Position numbers and translations under genes: made by a program. Below are positions 23,142 through 29,557 of a stretch of DNA of 33,081 nt, piece after piece; the first letter of the stretch is position 1; each line of letters opens with the position of its first letter. The DNA is from Oscillospiraceae bacterium (GTDB taxonomy: Bacteria > Bacillota > Clostridia > Oscillospirales > Oscillospiraceae). The notes under the pieces were generated by a model. It had not been told where the DNA came from, made no database searches, and worked only from the letters and a program-made list of their open reading frames with translations. The stretch spans positions 1 through 33,081 of the forward strand of contig JAFSHY010000109.1 in NCBI GenBank assembly GCA_017440065.1. The letters are read 5' to 3'.

Positions 23142-23765
23142 TTATTCCTGCGGCAGGATCAGGTCGATGCCCTTCTGAATGGATTCGAGGCTCAGCATGC
23201 CCTGTCCCTTGGCAATGGCCTCGCCTTCCGCGCTGATGAAGTAGGTGACAGGCACGGCAGACACCGCGTAGTTGGAGGCAGCCTCAAAGGAAAGATCATA
23301 GTAAACGGGGAAGGTATAGTCGGTGGAAGAAATAAAGGCAGAGGCGGTCTCCTGCGTTTCCTGATAGCCATCCGTCAGATTCACCATCAGAAAGACGATC
23401 TCATCGCCGTATTCCTCGTAGGCCTGCTGGAAATCGGGCATTTCCATTTTGCAGGGGCCGCACCAGCTGGCCCAGAAATTGAGGATCACGGGCTTGCCGA
23501 GATGATCGGAAAGCCGCACCTCATTGCCGTCCGCATCCGTCACGGTGAAGTCAGGCGCAAGGTTTTTTGGGGCGGACGGTGCTTCTTCCGCGGGCGTGTC
23601 TTCGGCGGGAGCTTCGGGTTCGGTTGCTGCCGTATCTTCGGCAGGCTCCGTTACCATGAGCCCCGGTTCGGCATTGCCGCCCAGACGGTCGTAGAGCACC
23701 ATGGCGGCAAGGATCAGAACGATGAAGATCAGAACGGTCAGCAGCAGGATCAGTTTGTTTCTCAT
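23142..23765 (-). CDS. TlpA/ResA-type membrane-anchored thioredoxin
   Basis: 207 residues. A single N-terminal membrane anchor (5-25) is followed by a low-complexity linker rich in Ala, Glu, Pro and Thr (about 33-66), then a thioredoxin domain of the TlpA/AhpC-TSA type. The redox motif is WCGPC with Cys102 and Cys105. It should face outwards and receive electrons from the CcdA protein encoded just upstream (9 bases away). This linker length and composition suggest it works at a distance from the membrane. Substrates could be oxidised extracytoplasmic thiols or peroxides. Confidence 0.85.
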   Translation of the reverse strand: MRNKLILLLTVLIFIVLILAAMVLYDRLGGNAEPGLMVTEPAEDTAATEPEAPAEDTPAEEAPSAPKNLAPDFTVTDADGNEVRLSDHLGKPVILNFWASWCGPCKMEMPDFQQAYEEYGDEIVFLMVNLTDGYQETQETASAFISSTDYTFPVYYDLSFEAASNYAVSAVPVTYFISAEGEAIAKGQGMLSLESIQKGIDLILPQE

Positions 23766-23774
23766 GGGGTCACC

Positions 23775-24437
23775 TCAGTTCAGAATGGTCAGCAGACGGC
23801 CGAGAAGACCGGTGGCCATCAGAAGGCCGATGGCGATCAGCAGGCAGCCGCAGACGGTGTTGATCACGGAATAATGGCGCTTGATAAAATCAAAGGCAGC
23901 CTTCAGACGGTCGATGAGAACGGCGCTGAAGAGGAAGGGGATGCCGAGCCCGAGGGAATAGCAGAGCAGCATTCCCATGCCGGTCAGCACGCTGCCCTGC
24001 TGGGATGCCAGCATCAGCGCGGAGCCGAGGAAGGTGCCCACGCAGGGCGTCCAGCCCACGGAAAAGACGATGCCGAAGAGAATGGCGGAGAAAAAGCCCA
24101 TATCCTTGGTGCGGACGGCAGTACCGCCGCCGCGGAACAGGTCGATGCGCAGCACGCCCAGATAACTGAGGCCGAAGAGGATGATGACGAGTCCGCAGAC
24201 GATGTTGACGGCGGTCTGATGGCGGGTCAGAAAGCTGCCCAGCGTGCCTGCCAGCGCGCCCATGGCCACAAAGACTGCTGTAAAGCCGCAGACAAAGCCG
24301 GAAGAATTCAGCAGCGTACGTCCGACGGTGCGTTCACCGCCGCCCGCAAAGTAGGAGAGGTAGATGGGCAGCATCGGAAGCAGACAGGGCGAGAGGAAGG
24401 TGACGATGCCTTCCAAAAAGGAGATCAGATATTGCAT
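23775..24437 (-). CDS. ccdA: CcdA family thiol-disulfide electron carrier
   Basis: A 220-residue protein with about six membrane segments. One redox Cys lies in FLSPCLLPMLP (Cys18) and the other in WTPCVGTFLG, the two conserved sites of CcdA/DsbD transmembrane domains. A longer frame to 24587 overlaps the thioredoxin gene; GAGGT seven bases before the ATG at 24437, and the family N terminus, fix the start. It transfers electrons from cytoplasmic thioredoxin across the membrane. Its neighbours, thioredoxin upstream and TlpA downstream, supply both ends of the chain. Confidence 0.9.
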   Translation of the reverse strand: MQYLISFLEGIVTFLSPCLLPMLPIYLSYFAGGGERTVGRTLLNSSGFVCGFTAVFVAMGALAGTLGSFLTRHQTAVNIVCGLVIILFGLSYLGVLRIDLFRGGGTAVRTKDMGFFSAILFGIVFSVGWTPCVGTFLGSALMLASQQGSVLTGMGMLLCYSLGLGIPFLFSAVLIDRLKAAFDFIKRHYSVINTVCGCLLIAIGLLMATGLLGRLLTILN

Positions 24438-24447
24438 CGGCAGTACC

Positions 24448-24750
24448 TCACGGCAGCATGTCCGCGATCTGCGCCTTGGAGCGCAGACCCACGGAACGGC
24501 GCACTTCTTTGCCGTTTTGCAGCAGCACCAGCGTGGGAATGCTGGAAACGCCGAAAGAGATGGCCAGCTGCGGGTCGGCATCCACATCGATCTTGCAGAA
24601 TTTCACATCGGGACGTTCGGCGGCCAGTTCTTCCAGAAGCGGAGTGATGCGCTGACAAGGGCCGCACCATGCCGCCCAAAAATCCAGCAGTACGGCGGAT
24701 CCGCATTCCTGCGCTTCCGCACGGAAGTTTTCTTTGTTCAGTATGAGCAT
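24448..24750 (-). CDS. trxA: Thioredoxin
   Basis: A 100-residue cytoplasmic thioredoxin with the active site WCGPC (Cys29 and Cys32) and the conserved cis-Pro region GVSSIPT. AAAGGAGGT precedes the ATG. It is the first gene of the minus-strand operon and 10 bases upstream of ccdA, so it is probably the electron donor for the CcdA-TlpA pathway encoded with it. No thioredoxin reductase is encoded in the window. Confidence 0.92.
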   Translation of the reverse strand: MLILNKENFRAEAQECGSAVLLDFWAAWCGPCQRITPLLEELAAERPDVKFCKIDVDADPQLAISFGVSSIPTLVLLQNGKEVRRSVGLRSKAQIADMLP

Positions 24751-24786
24751 GAAAGCTACCTCCTTTGAGGATCTTGGATTACCACC

Positions 24787-24815
24787 AGTTTACCAAAGAA
24801 ACGAAGAAATCACAA
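24787..24815 (-). promoter_or_regulatory. Promoter of the thioredoxin operon
   Basis: On the minus strand TTGTGA (24815-24810) and TAAACT (24792-24787) are 17 bases apart, about 37 bases before the start codon. Confidence 0.5.
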
Positions 24816-24860
24816 TATCCATTTGCAGCGGGAAAATACCTCTCGCGGGCGGACGGAATT

Positions 24861-24880
24861 TGTGCTATACTGATAGCACA
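24861..24880 (+). promoter_or_regulatory. patB promoter overlapped by an inverted repeat
   Basis: TGCTATACT is an extended -10 (TATACT at 24866-24871). The arms TGTGCTAT (24861-24868) and ATAGCACA (24873-24880) form a perfect inverted repeat with a four-base spacer across this element, a good position for a repressor operator. Confidence 0.6.
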
Positions 24881-24906
24881 TAACGAAAAACGCAGGAGGA
24901 GCGGAA

Positions 24907-26079
24907 ATGGAATTTGAAAAACTGATCCATCAGGAGCGCAGAGGTACCAACTGCATGAAATGGGACGGGATGCAGCGCAGCTTCGGTGACGGTGAACTGG
25001 AGGCCTTTTGGGTGGCGGATATGGACTTCCATGCGCCCGAATGCGTCCGAAATGCGCTCAGAAACTGGGCGGATACCGCCATCTACGGCTATTATCTTAC
25101 CCCGGACAGCTATCTTGAATCCTTTATTGACTGGGAAAAGCAGGAGCATGCCGTCGAGGTGCAGCGGGAATGGATCCGTTTCGCGCCCGGCATCGTCACA
25201 GGTCTTTACTGGGCGGTGGCAGCGCTGACCGAACCCGGCGATGCCGTGGCGGTGATCAAGCCTGTCTACTATCCCTTCTTCGGCGCGGTGCAGGATACGG
25301 GCAGACGGCTCGTCAGCTGCGAACTGCACAATGAGGGCGGCGTCTATACCGTGGACTTTGAGGCGCTGGAGCGGCTCTTCCGTGAGGAGCAGCCCAAGGT
25401 GCTGATCATGTCCTCGCCCCATAACCCCGTGGGCCGTGTGTTCCGCCGCGAGGAACTGGAACAAATTTGCGCCCTCTGCGAACAGTACGGCATTCTGATC
25501 TTCTCCGATGAGATCCATCAGGATCTGGTCTATGAGGGTTATACGCATATCCCCACCATGACCGTGAAGCCGCAGGGCGTGGTCACCTTTGCCTCCGCTT
25601 CCAAGACCTTCAATCTGGCAGGTCTGCAGAATTCCTTCATCGTGATCCCCGATGCGGAGCTGCGCGAACGGTTTGATTCCTATATGAAGGCGCATGTGGC
25701 CGTCCATGGTGGCTGTGTGGCCGGTGATCTGGCGGCAGAGGCTGCCTTCCGCGGCGGCAAGCCGTGGCTCAACAGTGTGCGCAAGCTGGTGCGGGAGAAC
25801 TTCACGGCCATCCGTGACATCCTCCGTCAGAAGGCGCCCAAGGCAATCGTGACCGAGCTGGAAGGTACTTATCTGATGTGGATCGACCTGCGGGCTTACC
25901 TCACCGAGCAGGAGAGAATCAAAGAATTGGTGCAGGATCGCTGCCGTCTGGCGGTGGACTTCGGCGACTGGTTCGGCGGCGATGCCTTCGTGGGCTTTAT
26001 CCGCATCAATCTGGCCACCGATCCCGAACGCTGCATCCGTGCCGCGGAGAGGCTGGGCGACGCACTGGCTTCCCTGTAA
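24907..26079 (+). CDS. patB: MalY/PatB family PLP-dependent C-S beta-lyase or aminotransferase
   Basis: A 390-residue fold-type I PLP enzyme: SPHNPVGR with Asn173, SDEIH with Asp201, and the pyridoxal Lys233 in SASKTFNLAG. The N-terminal WVADMDF and the overall pattern are those of MalY/PatB cystathionine beta-lyases, which split cysteine S-conjugates or cystathionine into pyruvate, ammonia and a thiol. CAGGAGGAG precedes the ATG. It is transcribed alone from a promoter with an overlapping inverted repeat and ends in a bidirectional terminator. Simple transamination is a possible alternative. Confidence 0.85.
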   Translation: MEFEKLIHQERRGTNCMKWDGMQRSFGDGELEAFWVADMDFHAPECVRNALRNWADTAIYGYYLTPDSYLESFIDWEKQEHAVEVQREWIRFAPGIVTGLYWAVAALTEPGDAVAVIKPVYYPFFGAVQDTGRRLVSCELHNEGGVYTVDFEALERLFREEQPKVLIMSSPHNPVGRVFRREELEQICALCEQYGILIFSDEIHQDLVYEGYTHIPTMTVKPQGVVTFASASKTFNLAGLQNSFIVIPDAELRERFDSYMKAHVAVHGGCVAGDLAAEAAFRGGKPWLNSVRKLVRENFTAIRDILRQKAPKAIVTELEGTYLMWIDLRAYLTEQERIKELVQDRCRLAVDFGDWFGGDAFVGFIRINLATDPERCIRAAERLGDALASL

Positions 26080-26094
26080 TTCCATACGAAAAGA

Positions 26095-26126
26095 ACCGGC
26101 ACGCAGCTGCGTGCCGGTCCTTTTTT
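26095..26126. terminator. Bidirectional terminator between patB and the MATE gene
   Basis: ACCGGCACGC (26095-26104) pairs perfectly with GCGTGCCGGT (26109-26118), followed by CCTTTTTT on the plus strand. The A-rich sequence before it gives a shorter U run on the minus strand. The minus-strand stop is at 26125. Confidence 0.9.
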
Positions 26127-27498
26127 ACGCGGTTTGCTGTTTTCCCAAGAGGCTGCCTGTCTGCTTTTTGAACAGGTGAAGGAACACGCTGATCTGGATC
26201 AGGAAGGTCACTGCCCAGCTGATGGGATAGGAGAGGTACAGGCAGTTCGGCGTGTGGAACTGCGGCAGCTGGAACACGGTCATGATCCAGCCGATGCGGA
26301 TGCCGCAGACGCCGAGGATGGAAATGACCATCGGCGCAAAGGAGGCTCCCATGCCGCGCAGCGCACCGGTGGAAACTTCCATGATCCCGCACAGTACGTA
26401 GGTCGAGCAGACGATGGAAAGCCGCAGCATGCCGTAGGAAACGGCCTCGGCGGAATCGGTGATGTAGATGGAAAGCAGAGAAGAGCTGAAGGTGCAGGCG
26501 AGGAAGCAGGCTGCACCGCCGATCACGATCTGGCAGCCAAGGCAGACGCCGATGATCTTCAGTACGCGGCGGAACTGACGCGCGCCCACGTTCTGACCGG
26601 TGAAATTGACCGTGGTCTGATAGAAGGCGTTCATGGTGGTGTAGACAAAGCCTTCGATGTTCTGCGCGGCGGCATTGCCGGACATGACGACCTGGCCGAA
26701 GGAGTTGATGGAAGACTGCACCAGCACATTGGAGATGGAGAAGAGAGAACCCTGAATGCCCGCGGGCAGACCGATGCGGACGATGCGGATCAGCTCCGAA
26801 CGGTGGAACCGTATTTTGGAGAACACCAGTCTGCAGGCATCGGTGCGGCGGCAAAGGGTGCGGAGCAGGAAGACGGCGGAGAAGGCCTGCGAAATGACGG
26901 TCGCCAGCGCAACGCCTGCCACATTCATATCAAATACCAGAACAAATATCAGATTCAGGATCACATTGATGATGCCCGCAAGGGTCAGATAGATCAGAGG
27001 ACTCCTGGTATCGCCGGCGGCGCGGAGAATGGAAGCGGCGAAATTATAGAGCATATTGAAGGTCATGCCGCAGAAATAGTACCGCATATACACGGTGGAA
27101 AGGGGCAGCACGTTTTCCGGTGTGCCCATCAGCCGCAGCATGGGTGCGGCGCAGGAAACGCCGATGACCGTCAGCACGATGCCGCAGACCAGTGCGGTGG
27201 GAATGGCCGTATGTACCACGCGATGCACCGTTTCCTGCATTTTGGCGCCGATGGCATGGGCCACATTGACGCCGACACCGACGGAGAAGCCGATGAACAA
27301 ATTGACGATCAGCGTGGTGATCGAGCCGGTGGCACCCACCGCAGCCAGAGAGATGCTGCCGCAGAAGCGGCCCACGACCACAAGGTCGGCCGCGTTGAAG
27401 AGCAGCTGCAGTACACTGGTCAGAATAATGGGGATCGTATAAAGGAGGATACCCGAAAGCAGAGGCCCCTGCAGCATCCGTTTGTTTTGTTCATTCAT
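26125..27498 (-). CDS. MATE family multidrug/metabolite efflux transporter
   Basis: About 457 residues with roughly twelve membrane segments in two halves, and MATE features such as ADLVVVGRFCG near the first helix pair, AGDTRSP, and GLPAGIQGSLFS at the start of the second half. These exporters use sodium or proton gradients. A GTG at 27510 lies inside the ribosome site AAAGGTGG, so the ATG at 27498 is preferred. Substrate unknown; no neighbour gives a clue. Confidence 0.88.
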   Translation of the reverse strand: MNEQNKRMLQGPLLSGILLYTIPIILTSVLQLLFNAADLVVVGRFCGSISLAAVGATGSITTLIVNLFIGFSVGVGVNVAHAIGAKMQETVHRVVHTAIPTALVCGIVLTVIGVSCAAPMLRLMGTPENVLPLSTVYMRYYFCGMTFNMLYNFAASILRAAGDTRSPLIYLTLAGIINVILNLIFVLVFDMNVAGVALATVISQAFSAVFLLRTLCRRTDACRLVFSKIRFHRSELIRIVRIGLPAGIQGSLFSISNVLVQSSINSFGQVVMSGNAAAQNIEGFVYTTMNAFYQTTVNFTGQNVGARQFRRVLKIIGVCLGCQIVIGGAACFLACTFSSSLLSIYITDSAEAVSYGMLRLSIVCSTYVLCGIMEVSTGALRGMGASFAPMVISILGVCGIRIGWIMTVFQLPQFHTPNCLYLSYPISWAVTFLIQISVFLHLFKKQTGSLLGKQQTA

Positions 27499-27548
27499 GG
27501 ACGGTACCACCTTTCCGGTTGCGGGAAACGAAAAATCCGTTATGAGTA

Positions 27549-27576
27549 ACTATAGCACTTTGGGAGGAAAGCGCAA
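27549..27576 (-). promoter_or_regulatory. Promoter of the MATE gene
   Basis: On the minus strand TTGCGC (27576-27571) and the extended -10 TGC-TATAGT (TATAGT at 27554-27549) are 16 bases apart, about 50 bases before the start. Confidence 0.45.
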
Positions 27577-27639
27577 GAGCAATTGTGCATAAGAATCGCC
27601 CTGCCGAATCGGGAAAGATAGCCAAACCCGCGCGGCAGA

Positions 27640-27668
27640 AAACCGGCAGACATCGGGTCTGCCGGTTT
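27640..27668 (-). terminator. Terminator of the DUF1653-to-PH-domain operon
   Basis: AAACCGGCAGAC (27640-27651) pairs perfectly with GTCTGCCGGTTT (27657-27668). It lies three bases after the minus-strand stop at 27672; the T run on the minus strand is short (TTTTCT). Confidence 0.75.
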
Positions 27669-27671
27669 CGC

Positions 27672-28049
27672 TTATTCGTGGGTATCGTCTTCGGTATCGA
27701 GATCGTCGTCCATCTGCTCCAGGTTGCGGACACGCTTTCTCTGCCGCTCTTCTTCGATCAGACGGGAGAGCAGGTCACGCACCTCGCGGGGCTTTTTGAT
27801 GTGCTTGATGTCAAATTCGCTCAAGGTTGCGTCGCTGCTGCAGCAGTGCAGTGTACCCAGACCGAGGATCCGCTGACCGAGGCTTTGCTTCAGCGTGATG
27901 TCCTTGATGCGGTAGAGGCGAACCTCATCTTCCGTGAGATTCAGCACACCGGTCTTGACATAGAGCTTTTCTTCGTCCAGCTTGTAGACGGTGAAGGACC
28001 AGGGCAGGCCGAGGAAGGGGCGTTTTCTGTCTTTCCATACGATTTCCAT
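27672..28049 (-). CDS. PH domain-containing protein (YdbS-like)
   Basis: 125 residues resembling a bacterial PH (bPH2) domain, with features such as WSFTVYKLDEEKLYVKTG and EDEVRLYRIKDI followed by a GLGTLH turn. The last 40 residues are charged and probably helical, ending in an acidic tail. Unlike many family members it has no membrane segments. AAAGGAG precedes the ATG. It is the last gene of a five-gene minus operon, 22 bases after the deoxyinosine glycosylase gene. Function unknown. Confidence 0.75.
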   Translation of the reverse strand: MEIVWKDRKRPFLGLPWSFTVYKLDEEKLYVKTGVLNLTEDEVRLYRIKDITLKQSLGQRILGLGTLHCCSSDATLSEFDIKHIKKPREVRDLLSRLIEEERQRKRVRNLEQMDDDLDTEDDTHE

Positions 28050-28071
28050 AGTGATTTCTCCTTTCAGGGGT

Positions 28072-28563
28072 TCAGAGGAACGAATCCAAAGCGGGCTTGA
28101 GAGCCGCCCGCCAGATCTCTGTCAGTTGTGCCTGCGAACGGGCGGCATTGGCGGGACTGGTGGAAGGAAGCGGGATCGCTTCTTTTCCTGTTACCGGCTG
28201 CAGGTGTTTTTTGTATAGCTTATGAGCCGTCTGACCGTTGCAGAAGACGGCGGCAACGGGCGCGCGGATCACGCTGAGGTCATTGGGGACGGCGTTGCGG
28301 ATGCTGCTGTCGCCGGAGCCTTGGATCTCGCAGGACGCGATCACATCCCAAAGGGCAATGCGGTTTCGCAGCAGCATGGCCTTCTTTTCTTCTACGGTTT
28401 CGGGCAGCGGCTCTTCCAGCACGGCGGCAAGCACCTTCCAGAAGCGGTTCTGCGGATGGTGGTAAAAGAACCGACCCTCGCGGGATTTGACGCTGGGAAA
28501 CGAGCCGAGGATCAGGATGTGGCTTTGTTCATCCCAAACGGGAGGAATGTTGTGCTGCTCCAT
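28072..28563 (-). CDS. DNA-deoxyinosine glycosylase (uracil-DNA glycosylase superfamily, family 6)
   Basis: A 163-residue member of the UDG superfamily. GSFPS (20-24), HHPQNRFW (35-42) and the C-terminal LPSTSPANA are the signature of the hypoxanthine/deoxyinosine glycosylase branch, which removes deaminated adenine from DNA. Its ATG overlaps the stop of the Smr gene by one base, so the two are translationally coupled. Length is normal for the family. Confidence 0.85.
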   Translation of the reverse strand: MEQHNIPPVWDEQSHILILGSFPSVKSREGRFFYHHPQNRFWKVLAAVLEEPLPETVEEKKAMLLRNRIALWDVIASCEIQGSGDSSIRNAVPNDLSVIRAPVAAVFCNGQTAHKLYKKHLQPVTGKEAIPLPSTSPANAARSQAQLTEIWRAALKPALDSFL

Positions 28564-28808
28564 CAGAATTCCCTCAAAACCAGGTCGGTCTCGCCGGGGT
28601 TCATGCCCAGCTCGATCCGCAAAATTTTGGGATGGGAGCGGTAGTTTTCCCGCACCAGATCCCGCAGCACGGTGCCGCCGCGGTAGCCGTGGATCAGACG
28701 GATGCGGTAGGTACCGCCCTTGGCTTTTTTCAGCGTACTGTCGATGGCGATCTTTGCCTGATAGGCATTCATGCCGTGAAGATCCAGTTCAAGAATTCCT
28801 GCCTGCAT
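28563..28808 (-). CDS. Smr domain protein
   Basis: An 81-residue stand-alone Smr (small MutS-related) domain, with LDLHG (8-12) and IHGYRGGTVLRD (39-50), the residues linked to nuclease or nucleic-acid binding in this family. GAAGGAGG precedes the ATG. Its start lies inside the end of the YaiI gene (20-base overlap) and its stop overlaps the glycosylase start. It probably acts on branched DNA or on RNA at stalled ribosomes, as family members do; which is not decidable here. Confidence 0.85.
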   Translation of the reverse strand: MQAGILELDLHGMNAYQAKIAIDSTLKKAKGGTYRIRLIHGYRGGTVLRDLVRENYRSHPKILRIELGMNPGETDLVLREF

Positions 28809-29244
28809 CGGAGGCCTCCTTCAGAAGCTGCGAAAGGCAGAGGGTAAAGGCTCTGTCCTGTGCTTCGGTACGTTTTTTGGGGCCCTTGAACCGCCCGCCG
28901 GAACGGCGCACCTTGCCGCTGAAAGCGCGTACTTCCAAAAGACCGCCGATATTCTCATCGGTATAGACGAAGCCGTCCTGATGGATGGGAACGGCCTTTC
29001 TGCTCAGGCACATGGCGGCAAGGCCGTAGTCCTGCGTCACTACCAGATCCCCGGGACGCACCAGATTGGCAAGACGGTAGTCCACGCTGTCCGCGCCCTT
29101 GTCGCAGATCAGCACCTCGGCATCTTCCGTGCGGAAGCTGTGGCTGGTATCGCAGAGGATGGTGCAGGGGATGCCGTACTGTTTGGCAAGGGAAACGGTC
29201 TGCCGCACCACGGGGCAGCCGTCGCCGTCGATCCAGATCTTCAT
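28789..29244 (-). CDS. yaiI: YaiI/YqxD family protein (DUF188)
   Basis: 151 residues with the PIN-like acidic signature of DUF188: IDGDGCPV near the N terminus (usually DADACPV), CDTSHSF, and VVTQDYGLA. The family resembles nucleases, but no function is established. The ATG overlaps the DUF1653 stop (ATGA), and the 3' end overlaps the Smr gene. Confidence 0.85.
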   Translation of the reverse strand: MKIWIDGDGCPVVRQTVSLAKQYGIPCTILCDTSHSFRTEDAEVLICDKGADSVDYRLANLVRPGDLVVTQDYGLAAMCLSRKAVPIHQDGFVYTDENIGGLLEVRAFSGKVRRSGGRFKGPKKRTEAQDRAFTLCLSQLLKEASDAGRNS

Positions 29245-29459
29245 GCTTCGTCACCGAGGTAGGTGAAGCGGGGAAATACTTTGCCGTCCCGTTCCACCGT
29301 TTCGTTCCACATGGCGGCGGGACGCACCCAAAGGCCGCCTTCGCCGTAAAGGGCACGGTAGACCACCATCGGCTCCATGGTTTCGGAATGGGAGGCAATG
29401 CCCAGCACTTCATATTCGCCGCCTTTAAAGTGGCGGTATTTCCCTGTTTTGATCTGCAT
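29241..29459 (-). CDS. DUF1653 domain protein
   Basis: 72 residues carrying the complete DUF1653 pattern: GKYRHFKGGEYEVLG, HSETMEPMVVYRALYGE, LWVRP and a closing PRFTYLG. Function unknown. A longer frame to 29567 runs through the promoter region and lacks a ribosome site, so the ATG at 29459 is preferred. It is the first gene of the five-gene minus operon. Its predicted transcript start leaves only about ten bases of leader. Confidence 0.8.
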   Translation of the reverse strand: MQIKTGKYRHFKGGEYEVLGIASHSETMEPMVVYRALYGEGGLWVRPAAMWNETVERDGKVFPRFTYLGDEA

Positions 29460-29475
29460 TTGTATCACCAAAACC

Positions 29476-29527
29476 AGTATAGCGGATTTTTCCCCGCCTT
29501 GCAAGAAAAAAGACTTTGTGCTATAAT
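29476..29527. promoter_or_regulatory. Back-to-back divergent promoters sharing one -35 hexamer
   Basis: The self-complementary hexamer TTGCAA (29499-29504) is 17 bases upstream of TATAAT (29522-29527) on the plus strand, and also 17 bases upstream of TATACT on the minus strand (29481-29476). One -35 could therefore serve tex on the plus strand and the DUF1653 operon on the minus strand, with mutually exclusive polymerase binding. Confidence 0.65.
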
Positions 29528-29557
29528 CCCTTGCATCCCCAAAAAAGGAGTACCGAT

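Noticed and set aside
26134-27549. 471-residue plus-strand open frame rich in His, Asp and Gly
   Set aside because: Antisense to the clear MATE transporter, without a start signal.
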